The translations under genes were made by a program, and so were the position numbers. From Branchiostoma floridae (Eukaryota > Chordata > Leptocardii > Amphioxiformes > Branchiostomatidae), in contig NC_049989.1 in assembly GCF_000003815.2 (NCBI RefSeq), positions 6,379,647 to 6,443,646 of the forward strand: a stretch of 64,000 bases of DNA, written 5' to 3'. The notes under the pieces were generated by a model that did no database searches, was not told the DNA's origin, and saw nothing but the letters and a program-made list of their open reading frames with translations. This document shows positions 24,131 to 36,140 of the stretch, one piece after another; positions within the stretch are counted from its first letter, which is position 1; every line of letters starts with the position of its first letter.

Positions 24131-26690
24131 CATCGTAACAGTGTGAGTGGCACCGACAAATTTATATTCCTCTTGAGTTTTGACAAACCGACCAAAGCTA
24201 AATCCGTACAGTCCTACATTTTCATCATTACCAAGAAGCGAGAAGAAGCCGAATTTCTTTGTTAGACTTAGATCTGTGATACTTTTATGTATATATATGT
24301 TTGTCTTGTTATGACCTGTAGCTTGGTTTGGCAAAAATGTACAGTTAAGTTCTTCATTCAGTAAAGGAAGCCTGAGGCACTGTTCAGACATCCTATTCTT
24401 TCAGATCCGCTCAATTTTGAGACATCTGTCAAACTACCGGGTTCACGGTCGATATACGTCCGTACATAACCCGAAGGTCACGTCTCACCCTATTACAGGA
24501 GCTTCTAATCACAAAACTTCCGCAAGTCCATAAAATTACATCCTAACTCGTCTCCGCCTTACAGTTGATGTACATGTATTGATTGATATCGACGGAAAGT
24601 TTCCGGCTTCTCCTACAGAAACACTCCATTGAAAGCCAGATGCGTAAAAGGTTTGGAGCAATCAAGAAATGTTTTGGTGACAGATGTTGTCTATTACGGT
24701 AAACCCCGGAGAAAATTTCAATCTTGTAAAGTTACGCTTTGTTGACGAGCCAAGGAGGAAGGTGCGTTGAAGTTCTAGATATATAGATAGCTTGAAGGTA
24801 TATCCCGGTAAGATGTGACAATGAAGTCGTTTTTGGTACACTTTATCAACTAGTAAGAGAAGTGATATCATGCCTGTACCTGCATTAAGCAAAAACTGTC
24901 CCTAGATTCACCTGAAGCTATTGAATCATATATCTAGAACTTTGCTAACGATGTGTTGACAATATTGAGATACAAACGAATGAAAGGATATACGTTTCTT
25001 TGATTAACGATGATAGAGACAAAATCCTCTGAAGTCTTCACTCTTGTGCTTCTGACAAAATTGTGCGTCACGACGTACAAAACGTAATACCACCACAAAG
25101 CACCACCTACATTAACTAAGGTCCACTTTGACATAGGTGATACATTAGCGGTATCATAGCTATTATTTGAAAGTTTCAAATAGGACTTACGCAGGGATTT
25201 TCGTTCATTTATGCATCAAACCAAAAGCGTGTCCTTAATCTTTCCTTAAGGTAATGGAAGTACGCTAGACCCATTCATTAGCTTAAGTGCTGACTGCGGC
25301 CGCCAAACGTCCATCAATGTTCCTCACATGGCAGCCTTTCAAGTCCGCTCACTGCTTTATATGGTGCTGTCTCAGCAGTAAGGTTGTAACAAATTTGTGG
25401 GATTTCTAGTAATCTAGTCATTTCTCACAGCTGAATGTCAACTTAATACTCTCTATTAGTAATATGATCATGGCATTCTCTCTCCTATGAATAAAGGAAA
25501 GAAGTATGCAAACCGATGGATCGCTGAGGTAGAGGTCTGTTCTGAAAAAGTATTTTCGGAAGAAGATATAAGCCAGAAGAAACTGGTTCTGTCTATAAAT
25601 ACATCCAGATATATCATCCTGGTTTACGGCTGGTACATAGTTGAGCTGCTGTCGGTTATCGGAGCGGACAGTAACTATGATGAAAAGTATGGTATACTGG
25701 TTACTATGACGACAATTCTCTTTACTGAGCCTAAACTGCGATTCGTTATCGTAGAACACAACCTTCGAAAGAGCTGCCCGAAAAGAAGTCCATTGTGGTG
25801 ATTGTAGTCTCCATCCGGGTAATTGGTAGATCTTTGGGCTTTTGCCAAGTTGTCTGCCATTAGTTATAGAGGGGTCTATACATCTATCTAGTGGGGAAAT
25901 ATCCTATGGTGGATATGGGTGTATATGTCACGATGTAAAGTCTGCATTTCAAGAAGTAACGAGGACGTGTAAGACCGTTTCCAGCAATATGTAGCATGCT
26001 TTTAAAAGATTTTGATATCACTCTACCTATATGTCACTATCTTCTTTCTGTGCCTGTTTGTGTTCTAAGATCTTCACCGTAAGCCTGATTTGTACTGTAC
26101 AAAACCGCTACATTCAATTCTTCGCCCTAAGCCTTTTACACTTGGCGTTTGTCATCATTAAAGACCATCAAACATTTAGCGGATAATCCGCGGCTCAAGT
26201 GGAGACGGATCTCATTTCACGGAGTCTGCTTTCGACGGGAACCTGCCAGGTTATCGGCCGTCAAACATAGCCGCAAATCCCACAAATATCTCTCTCTGTT
26301 TGGAACATGCGTGGGGAATTTACTGTTACTGAATTGTAGAGGGAATAAACATAAATTTCACTGGCGCAATAAGGACTGCGTTTAAAACTAGTCCTCTTGA
26401 GTATGTTTCACAGGATCTCAGACATAAACCAATAATGTGTGGTTAACCGGTTGGTAGATCATATAACTACAGCTATAGTCATGCCTTCTATTCTTCTTCT
26501 GATACAGACAAAATGTGATTAAAAACGATAAATTGTCAGCAACTTCCACTCCCTAAAACGAGGATTTCTGAGGATGATACTAGATGACTGAGGACGTATT
26601 TTACGAGCATTCTCAAAATTGACTATTACAGTACTCAAGGATGCCTCTCCAGAGTAGGGGCGCCACCGTGTGAGAATCAAACACAGTGCA
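24131..26690. other. No gene recognised
   Basis: The sequence is AT-rich with scattered frames under 115 codons, none with a recognisable domain or good splice context. I see no clear repeats in this stretch. Confidence 0.5.
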
Positions 26691-26790
26691 GGACCTCCTT
26701 ATAGTAAGGTTCTTTAGGCACAACCAAGGAGTACCTACTTCCAACGTTTCGGTGTCATCATCAGGGTAGAATGACTGGAAACTATAGCTA

Positions 26791-26973
26791 CTTATTGCTG
26801 CTACTTATAGCCGATGTAGGTGGCGCTGCAGCAGCAAGAATGCCGTCCCAAACGTGGCTCAGCTTGTATCCCCCCTCATCGTTGTTCATGACTGGAGCTG
26901 ATTTTCTGATCCAAACTGCTTCTTTAATCCAGCGTATTCTTCTGTTTTCCTCTCTGTCGATGTTTCCAGTCAT
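26791..26973 (-). pseudogene. Fragment of Penelope-like endonuclease C-terminus
   Basis: The minus-strand frame reads NRRIRWIKEAVWIRKS, then a MNNDEGGYKLSHVWDGIL block. The pattern of a basic helix, IKEAIxIRK, MNxDxGxYxLSxxWD is what I know from the C-terminal end of Penelope-like polyproteins. The fragment has no reverse transcriptase and ends in low-complexity Ala/Ser before its stop. It is presumably dead. Confidence 0.6.
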
Positions 26974-26979
26974 TCTAAC

Positions 26980-27008
26980 CTGATGATTGTGTCTGATAGA
27001 CACCGAAA
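26980..27008 (+). ncRNA. Hammerhead-ribozyme-like core in the Penelope repeat arm
   Basis: CTGATGA at 26980-26986 is followed by a small hairpin (GTGTC 26989-26993, loop TGATA, GACAC 26999-27003) and then CGAAA at 27004-27008. This is the order of a hammerhead core: CUGAUGA, stem II, GAAA. Two unpaired T before the stem weaken the match, and stems I and III with the cleavage site were not established. The opposite arm keeps CTGATGA and CGAAAC but has lost the stem hairpin. Hammerhead motifs are known in Penelope-like elements. Confidence 0.35.
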
Positions 27009-27356
27009 TGCTGGAAGTAGGTATCCTTTGGTTGTCCCTAAAGAAGCTTACTATATGAATAATTGCCAACCTGATGAAGTTATTTACGGACAGTGCAGGA
27101 TCGTTGCAGCAACAGTACTCCAGAATCTATATTATTTCCAGAAATCATCTGCTGTGAAAAGTACCTTTTGCCAATGATCCGGTAATATCGACACCAGTAT
27201 GAAGGGGACAAAAAAGGACACAAGTACAAGGAAAAGTACAGTGAATCTCGAGTAAAGGTCCGGGTCACGCCAGGCGACTGTGCTAAACTTCTTTTTGGGT
27301 GGGGGTGTAGGTGCGGTGGTAGAAATATTTGCGACAATATTGCGATAGCCGTGCAT

Positions 27357-27447
27357 ATGTAGCCTCTACCAGGCCACGTGGATCGGTGGTCTTATTGTAG
27401 AAATTGGACAAATAGAGTCAATAGTACGTCAGGGGAGTCGGCCGGTC
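27357..27447 (+). repeat. Copy of a dispersed repeat shared with the 55-64 kb region
   Basis: The block begins near GTAGCCTCTACCAGGC and includes GTAGAAATTGGACAAATAGA and GGGGAGTCGGCCGGTCAA. The same block recurs near 55863, 57948, 61313 and 63382. It is a dispersed family and not coding. Confidence 0.75.
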
Positions 27448-28063
27448 AAGTAGAAACATTATCCTCACCACGAGTAGTGTATGTGTCTTGAAAACATTAA
27501 CTGTCTTGTTACAGAAAAGGCTTTCTTACATCCTTGTAGGTTTGTTCTGCTTGGTTCTATGATATCCAGTACATCTTTTTAAAAGTGCATCTTTACTAGT
27601 ACTTTCCCCAAGTTCCTGGGAGAAAGGTAGACTTCTAAAGGGCACTGAATGTATAGATGGGTGTTTGGAAAACTGCTGCTTCAAAATGGTTTTGATTGAC
27701 TTATTCTGACTGGCTTCTATCTAATAGACATCATCATCTAGAATTATTGTTGACGCATATCTATATATATATCAGCCCTTGTCCTTGATGCATAATGTAT
27801 TAGAAGGTATAGATAACACTATCATAACAGAAACGAGTACGTCCCATATCACTTCACGTCTTCATTATTATAGAGCAAGGATTCTGCACTTAATGGAATT
27901 ACTTCCACATTCCTTAGCATTTTCATGGTTATTTCCTTGCGGGAGTCTTCTTTTAATTAAGACCACAGAACTTTTCCCTTGAGTAATTATTCATGAAAGA
28001 CTGTCCTTAAAGCGATCTCCATTCTTATCTAATAAAGAGAAGAGATCCACATACTAGACATCA

Positions 28064-28130
28064 GTAATTAAGTACATGGCGCCCGGCAAATGTTCAGGGA
28101 ACAAAAGACGAAATGAAGTATGGGACCGCC
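28064..28130 (+). repeat. First copy of a 67-bp paired element
   Basis: TAATTAAG, ATGGCGCCCGG, GGGAACAAAAGACGA and TGAAGTATGG occur in this order and spacing. The same series recurs at 30435-30510 in the same orientation. There is no coding potential. It could be a duplicated cis-regulatory block or an old repeat. Confidence 0.55.
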
Positions 28131-28165
28131 TGGGCGAGACTAACCTTCAGATCATACAATGACTG

Positions 28166-28491
28166 CAGGGCTCGAAACACTTTTTTCTGCATATCTGCAC
28201 TGGTGCAGGTAACATTGAAAATTACCTGCACCAGACAAATTTTACCTGCACCACTCTGAATTTAGGAAGTATGAATCATACTAAAATTGTTCAGGAACCA
28301 TTACTATTTTTTCTTTTATACTTTATAGGTGCTAACAGTCAATGCAGCTAATAACAATCCATATACACCTACATCATAGGACATTTATGTATAAAACCCA
28401 GTGCTTGGACCAGCGCAGGTAGACACCAAAAATACCTGCACAGCTCCAATTTTACCTGCACTAACATGCATATGTGGTATTTCAAGCCCTG
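28166..28491. mobile_element. Small non-autonomous DNA transposon (326 bp)
   Basis: Terminal inverted repeats are CAGGGCTCGAAACAC at the left and GTATTTCAAGCCCTG at the right. The interior contains several TACCTGCAC words in both orientations. Size and CAGGG ends suggest a hAT-like MITE. The flanking bases share only AATG, so a target-site duplication is not firm. Confidence 0.65.
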
Positions 28492-30434
28492 AATGTACAC
28501 ACGACTGTCTACTATCGGAATCGACACCGGAGGCACACACGACAGAGCTAAATGTCAAAAACCATGTTTTCTTTTGTCCCTTACAACGGCCAGTCTTAAT
28601 CCATGTATACTCAATCGTTTGTATCATGTTATGACTTTTAGAATATGTATAAGTTTTACCATCCTCCTGTGTCCAAGATATGAATATGTTCTTGAAGGAA
28701 AGCGTCGAAATCCGCCAGGCTATACGGGGAGGTACCCAAAGGTCGACCAGAGTACTAGATAAGATTCGTTGTTGAGAAATAAGTTTGTACGTATAAAAGT
28801 TGGTATTGAACTACTATTGATAAAGCTTTAATTAAAGACAATAAAAGGGCGGACATTATCACATTCTTTGTCATCCTTTCGAGTATAGCTATAACAAATG
28901 AAACCGATCTTTTGTTTGACAACTATCGATACATAATGAGACTCGAAACATTTCGTAATCAGGCCCTTCAGGACATTCGGTCTCTTAATTGCATCATTCT
29001 TCAATCTGATCTGGTATAGAGATAAGAAGGTCATACTCCGGTGAAATGTTCAAATGGATTGGATTTCGTAGTCAGATGAATTTTGCATTCCTCCTCAAAA
29101 CGAAATAAACGATGCCCTTCGTCTTAACTTGGCACCTATAAGATAATCATAAAGACAACAAATTTTAGTTGGCATTACACTAGAATATGCCAATAGAATT
29201 CTAGAAGAAAATTGTGCCTTCCGCACTTCACACGGATTAATTAAGGTCATCTTACATTTCCACACGGACTGTTTGCGCTGTGTCTAAGAGCGGACAGATC
29301 TTTTCCAGTGCACAAACATGTCAATGATAAGTATTAGCAATGGTTCAGAGAAAGATAATCAAATCATATAATGCTTCACTTGCTTCGTGTACTTCTTGCC
29401 CTTTGATCGAGTGCATTGGTGAAGAAAATAAAAGTTTTCAATGGTAATTATGCACACCCAATTTCGCGTCTGAGCCCTTAATCTGGTGAGGCAAGATGTC
29501 ACCTGGGCTATCCTTCAAACAAAAGTAATCTAATCATATTCTCAAGGTAACCAATATTCTATAACCATGACCATACTTTACTTATGAAGTTTTACTTCGG
29601 TATGGTGAGATAGACAAGCAAAACTTGAAAGAATGGAGTTAACGTCACATCATGTCAATTACTTCTATGGTATTTTGGTACTTAGTTTTCAACGATGTTA
29701 TCTATTTCCCATTGTGCATTATCAGTAGCATTTAAAATATTAATGATCCTTCATAAGACTAAGCTGGATTAGACTCGAGAAAATCTTACTTTGTTCAAGG
29801 AATACAAAGGAACAAAACAGCTTTTAAAACACTTCCCCTGCATTGAGACAAAACAAAGGCATCGGCCTGGAGTGGATAGGGTGTAGATAGAGAATGAATA
29901 CTGAATGAGGTTTATCAAGATAAGAGTGTTTCATGATGACCAAGCAAATATTGATGTAGGACGGGACACGAGGCCGTTGTCATCGTTGCTGTGTTTCTCA
30001 ACTGTTTTCCGACCTTGTATAAAATTATCACTGCGATATATCAAGCCTTCAAATGACAGCATATCGTTGGCATATTTGTCATGCCCGCCACAGGGAGCCT
30101 GCAATTTGTGTCATTGCTTGTCCATTATGTTTGTCGTCACGGATGATTAAGGGTAGGTGTCGTGGGTCGGCCTCTTTTCCTGATCATCTCCAACTTTGTG
30201 TTTTGTGTTATGATTGCCTCGGAAAATGTTTTTGACACTTCAGTGACACGTAAAGAAATCATTGATAAAATCATATGACGATCGATTTGCCCAATTTTTG
30301 TGTTATGTCGTTACGATTTTTTCACATGTTGCTACATATTTGTTTTTGATAACTGCTTATTTGGACCACTGATAGCCATCAATTTCTATTGTCTTAGGAT
30401 TACCTCGCCGGTCCATAATGTAGCTCCAACATGT
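28492..30434. other. No gene recognised
   Basis: AT-rich sequence with several AATTAA-rich stretches near 29.1-29.3 kb. Frames are short and without domains. Confidence 0.5.
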
Positions 30435-30510
30435 CGCTAATTAAGCAAATGGCGCCTGGCTACGATCCGTGGAAACAAAAGACGACTTGAAGTATGGTCC
30501 CCGGAGGAGG
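30435..30510 (+). repeat. Second copy of the 67-bp paired element
   Basis: This matches 28064-28130: TAATTAAG, ATGGCGCCTGG, GGAAACAAAAGACGA and TGAAGTATGG in the same order. It precedes a GC-rich stretch (30510-30640) that ends in a GCAAAGGTAC donor-like site. Confidence 0.55.
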
Positions 30511-30690
30511 GGGTTGACCTGTGATCGCCGCCGCTCCAGGCAGAAGAGGACTGTCTTACAAATGTAGATCGGTACCAGACGGACTCAGCGCTAGCTGTGA
30601 CAGGAGCGGAGCTTTCTTCGCTCGCCGCAAAGGTACGGTTGATGTATGTTTCATATGTCTGTATAAATGACTAAAAACGGAAACAAAAAC

Positions 30691-30853
30691 AATCTCCAAG
30701 CAGATCCTACGGTAGCATAAGATAGTTTCAAAAGCTGCAAGAGGAGCGAAGCCGACCTATGAGTGTGTTTGGCAAATGTACACCTCTTGGCTGACTACAC
30801 TCCTTGGCCAGTTTAGCACTATCTTATGCCATCGTAGGATCTGCTTGGAGATT
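30691..30853. mobile_element. MITE with 36-bp terminal inverted repeats
   Basis: AATCTCCAAGCAGATCCTAC at the left end faces GTAGGATCTGCTTGGAGATT at the right. The inverted match runs about 36 bp with about two mismatches. The element is 163 bp and has no coding capacity. Its CTCCAAGCAGA terminus also ends the foldback elements at 56-64 kb, so they may share a transposase. Confidence 0.8.
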
Positions 30854-33800
30854 TATTCACAACATTGGTTCTTAGCATTTACAATCGTGTGTTTCAATGT
30901 TACCAAGTCTATATGTCTTTTTGATCTTTCGTAAAATAGCGTCACCAGAACATTCCCTGCACGTAATAACAGACGTTAGACATATAGAAAATTGTAGATT
31001 TTTTTGCAATAGGTTATATCTATATGTGGTATATTTTTACCGTTAAAGGTTTTGTTATCTCTTCTGAGTGAAAAACGGCCCGACCTATTTAAGTATATTC
31101 AACCTTAATGGTAACTTAAGCAGTTAGCCCGCCTAACTGAATATCCTGTCTGTAAAGAGTGTAACTCTAACCAGTGATGATAACTCTGAAAAATGAAATC
31201 CCTGACGAACATATATAGACTGTAGATTAAGAAAGTTCCTTAGAACGTATACATGATACACTGTGTTTCCTCTTCCTTACCAGGGTATATCTATGGACAT
31301 AATGAGGATGGTACATCGGGTTGGCGTGACGTGATTCACTAAACTCTATAGAGACGACAGAAGACGAGGGTGTGCGAGTCAGAAGAAGAACCAAAACATG
31401 CCGAAGTCTTGTCCGGTTATCCCTATCCCCCTAATGTCCCCAATGAGGAAAGTCAGTCCAGGACGCCACATCAGCGACCGGATTGCGAGGTTTGGATATG
31501 GCGAAGCGCGCAGGCGTCCAGACTGAGAACAAACTATGGACACCTGTTACAGACATTCTGCAGACGGCATGTGAAAACAGTCTTCGTACAGGCTCCGGTA
31601 TTGCCTATGCCAATGTGAGATGAGATAGTTGATCATGGCTCTGTTTGAATAGTGATGACTGAATCAGCATAATGATAAGGTCTAAACCTCTAGCTAAGTG
31701 TTACGCCTAATAGCAATGTTTACCAAAATGTAAATCATGGTGGCAATTTCCTCGCAGGCGACGGCCTTACCAAAATCAGTAAATACAAGGCGAGAAAAAA
31801 CATGGTTATGGAAATTGTGGGGGTCATTTATTGTCCTCCCAATGCCATGAAATGTATGAAGACATTGTCAAAGTAGGTGCCCATTTAATTCACTGATCAC
31901 TGCTTTGTTTTACGAAAGTCGGCTTATTAGCTTTAACGATGATCACCATTTGTTTGTCGTTGAACCCTCCTGAATGGTGTCATTAGAATACGGTGAATTA
32001 TAGAATTTGTCATTTTACTAGTGCATTATTACTTAAGTTGCTAATAACGCCTGATATGTGTTTCGTATTTAGTTGTATATCAATAAGTAATGAATTATTT
32101 TGCCCTTATCCACTCCGTCCATATGAGGGTTACTATCATTAGTGTTGAGGTAACATAATGTTTGTTTAGCAAGTACATTGTTTACATTGTAAGACGAATT
32201 TGTCTTGTATATAGATCTAGTTCTGCGATACGGTTAAATGTGGTCATGTCTGTTTTAACACTTAAGGTCTGAAAAGTGAATTTTGTGACCTTCTTATTCT
32301 GTCCTTTTTATCCTTTTTTTGTGATATCATCTTTGTATAATCTATTTGGTTTCCTTCAATTTAACAGTTATGAATGTGAAATTACCTTCTTGATAATTGG
32401 TTGCAACATTGTATGAATTTAACCATTTTTCATTGGAAACGCGACAATAAACCCTGACGTGTGATGCGTCCGTTTGTTCCCTGGTCTGTTCCTTCGTTGT
32501 ACAAACTTTTTACTCGAAGACTACAACAACTGTTTGTTTTAGACAGTCACATACATTTAGAGCTTCCAACTACGGGTATAACCTCATTTCTTACATAATC
32601 ACAAGAATTATACTTAAACGATCGAGACCAGTACAAATAACTTTATATGATAATCATTGAATATGTCTCAGTTGAACAAAATATTGCAAATGAACATGGA
32701 AATAGAAGTTACAGACAGTCAAGGACAGTTTAAAGATTTTGAAGAATATGAATCAAGTTTTTGACAGTTGCTTGGAGCAATTTAGAAAAATAAACACGAT
32801 ATATCAAGTACTTGCGGCGATTAAATTGTCAAGGAAAATATTTGTTTTAAGTGGACCAGACACATAATGATAATACTAAATGTACTATCAAAGCAAAGCG
32901 TAAAACGCTATCTGCAAAATCTTGTCGTAATTGTTATCATTATCAACTTTGGAGTCTCATGCGGCATTTCCTGATGAGAGACCATACACGACTGTGTCCT
33001 CCAAACAAACATCAATCACGTTAAGGCTACTCTCTCACACATACACGTACGCCACACTCTCCGGCCAGTGACCTGGAGTCGCGACATGACGAGCCATACG
33101 TACAACACACGTACAGCACGTATACATTGTACACACACAATGACATTATTCATCTCCGTCATGCAGTCACTGCTATTTGTTGTGGGAACTTGGAGCGCGC
33201 GGCACAATAACTTTATGAAATGATATGTAATAATGACTTCTTCATACACTAAAACATAATTTCCACTAGTATTAGCATTGAAGTTGAAACTGGGATGTAA
33301 CATTGATACCAAAATTATACATGACACCCTCCTTAATAACCAATATGATGATGATCAATATTGAACGGAAATGAACGGAAGAACAATATCTGTAGAGGAA
33401 AACCATCATGCAGTTAGATACAATTCTATCCCTGCCATACACGTTTTGAATGGACTATATGTGTGGGACGTCATCGGTTTCATGAATGATGGATGTATCT
33501 CAATCATGTTCCTTTCATGGTACAGATAACACTATACATGTATATCCCTATTAAATAAAGTCATTGGCGGTAACTTATTCCCATCAAAAGCACCTTACAG
33601 GGCATACGCCTGGACGGACAGGTCGTTTGCCAGCACCAATTAACCGGCTAATGGGCACAGATAAAAGCTCCCTTTAGTCTCTTTGAACTGTACCCATAAA
33701 TCATCGCGGTGTTTCTAGTCTACTGATCAAACAGACAGCGGTCGTGGCCCCATGAACTTTTGCACTGCGTCGTCATGAACTATTGCCCCGCATTATCTAC

Positions 33801-36130
33801 AGTTAGTTTGATGTCAGGAGCAAGGAGCTGGATTCCAAGGCTAGAGATACAAAAGCAGGAGGCCTTGCTACAGCACCAAGGGAAGCCGCTAGGAGTCCAA
33901 AATCGACCTTGATCTGCCCATGACCCTCCCGCATATCCATTGCTTCTTGAGTTACGCTGCGCAAAGTATGTGTAATAAAGCACACACCAAAAACAAGACT
34001 CACAAAGGCTGGACTTTGCTCATCCTAACAAACCAGCTTTTCTGTCTCAGTGCACTGAGGGAGAGTCGACGGGGAAAACAGTGCCTGTGGTTTACAATCT
34101 TCGCTTTTCTTGTGTCAGTCTTTCGTTGTGAATTGTCTGTCTTGTTTGTGTTTATTTCATACTGATGTGTCAAGTTGGAAGGAGTGAGTTGGTGGGAGCT
34201 CGGCGGGCAAGAAACCTGTCGTGGGTAGCTTGATACTTTAAAAAAATGAAAAGTCGAAACGCCTTTGTTTCTCCTGTCTAGTCCTCTTACTTTTTTTTGA
34301 ATTTAGTGATACCAAATTAAAAACGGGTACTGACAGCTTAAAGAAAGTTATTTTGGGTTCCTTTGTATTCTTTGCTTCGTAAGGATTGATGCATGGGCGC
34401 ATTGATTCGATGTATCATGGAGAAGGTAGGCGACTACATCATTGTCTGCACAACACAACGCAACCTGTCAAATATATCACCTCACATCACATGGAACCCC
34501 TCATTATATGTATATAAAGTGAAAAGAAGGTGAGAAGAAATTATCCTCACCTGATTGACCTGCCATAGCCTCCATTTCGCACACTTCATTTTTTTTTACC
34601 AGCGCTAAACAAACAACAATGGTCGTTATTACCGAGCTTTCTCATAAGCTATCATGTCTGACGGAATCACCTGGATAGAATTAGGGACAAATTGATTTTT
34701 TTAAATCTCAAACTTGTGTAGGTACAGGGAGAGACTATAGGGTGTATATGCCCCCAAGACCAAGAATAACCAGCATTTGAAAATTGCGGTCTTGTGCCCA
34801 CTCATTTAAATGTAATTTTCTTAAGAACTTTATATCACATTGACAAATACAATTTGCTAGAAGACTAACGTTAGAAATACGGGAGTAATCCAATATCTTT
34901 GTCATATACATGTTTAAATTGCATCTGAAGCCTTTAATTGGGCACATCAATGACCATAGTTTTTTTAGTTTTTTATTTATGAGTTTTTTAAAACCCACTC
35001 GTTAACTCGCAGCAGGTGGCGCCAATGTTGTCAAAATATCCCTCAAGTTATCTTTTTAAAGGTTTTTAATTTGGGGGAATGCAGTGTGTCCTTTGTAGAA
35101 AAATGGCTTCAGCTCAGCATCTATCATTATTTTAGTGCGGACCCCAGGGAAAAATCACACTGCTCTGCACTGCCCAAGGTACAGCACAGTTCACCTATAG
35201 GGTTATTTTTGTCATAGATACAAAGGATGATCAGAAATATCAAGACACTGCGACAATCGAAGAGTAACAGGACTCAGGAGAGTCCATATGGTTGAATGTG
35301 AGGTGAAATAAAAACCAAACACATGCTTATAAATATACGCACAAAGTGATATTACAACAAGATCCAAGAATCATCTTACAAGCGTTGTATTGCAGGCCTA
35401 TAAGAGCATCTTGTTTATACACTATTGGGTGGCAATAGGTCAATGAAAAATAAATTCATTAGTGCCAACTGAAATGTGAGTGGACAGCACTAAAATGTGA
35501 GGTTGTTGCTTCTTTCCTGTGTGCATTACATTGTCGGTACATTTGTACCTATATACCCGGTACCTCATTTTGTACAAAATGTACATTCTGGACAATGTAA
35601 ATATGAAATATGAATGGAAATATTCTTCTTGTTCTCTGTATCCTCATCATTGTACAGTAAGCATATACAACCTAATACATGTACATGTATACATTTATAA
35701 ATATCATGAATGCTAGATTGAACTTTGACATTTCAAAAAATAATCAACACTTTGTAAATTGACTGAAAAAAAGTTTTATGGCACATTTTCTAACCTTACA
35801 CTCAAAGGCCCATAACATTTCCACATGGCCATTCGCATACAGGCCAAAATTCACAATATTACTGGTAAGCCTTACATTTTACAGTCATGTATCATATGTA
35901 CAAACTTAATATATCTCTACTATTTCTTTAACCTTCTTGATATAATTGATATAAATGCCTAATTACCATATAATAGGATAATTTCTTATCTTTGAAGTAG
36001 GCAAGTGATGAAGTAACAACAGTATGCTAAATTATGTATATTTGTTTGAGGGATACTGTACGATTGTTCTGGTAACCGATTCAAGATGCAAACTATTTTT
36101 TTTTGCATCTCACAGGACTGGGTTTCTTGT
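30854..36130. other. No confident gene; possible transcript near 31.3-32.4 kb
   Basis: A patch of higher GC at about 31360-31620 is open in more than one frame and follows a CTTCCTTACCAG acceptor-like site (31281). An AATAAA lies near 32446. A non-coding or short-peptide transcript is possible, but no frame has a recognisable family. From 32.5 to 36.1 kb the DNA is AT-rich and I see only a dispersed-repeat copy near 33.8 kb. Confidence 0.35.
33780..33985. repeat. Dispersed repeat, copy 1
   Basis: A stretch with GCTACAGCACCAAGGG and GGAGTCCAAAATCGACCTTG resembles 50200-50460, which has CTGCAGTACCAAGGTTGCC and GGAGGCCCAAAATCGAACCT in the same order. Family ends were not defined. Confidence 0.45.
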
Positions 36131-36136
36131 TTTATT
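36131..36136 (-). promoter_or_regulatory. Polyadenylation signal for CENPJ
   Basis: TTTATT on the + strand reads AATAAA on the minus strand. It begins about five bases after the CENPJ stop codon. Such a short distance would give a very short 3' UTR, so a later signal may be used. Confidence 0.4.
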
Positions 36137-36140
36137 TTCT

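Larger units (their letters stand above)
26708..27046 (-). mobile_element. Penelope-like element remnant flanked by inverted repeats
   Basis: Two arms, 26708-26783 and 26961-27046, are inverted copies of about 75 bp; for example AGAATGACTGGAAAC faces GTTTCCAGTCATTCT. Between them lies a minus-strand coding remnant resembling the C-terminus of a Penelope-like GIY-YIG endonuclease. Such elements are known for terminal repeats (pseudo-LTRs) in odd, including inverted, arrangements. The inner 170-bp coding core is far too short for an active copy. Confidence 0.65.

Noticed and set aside
31370-31618. 82-codon frame in a GC-rich patch, with possible upstream donor (about 30632) and acceptor (31281)
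   Set aside because: Other frames are also open and none shows a known family. Possibly a non-coding transcript, not called as a gene.
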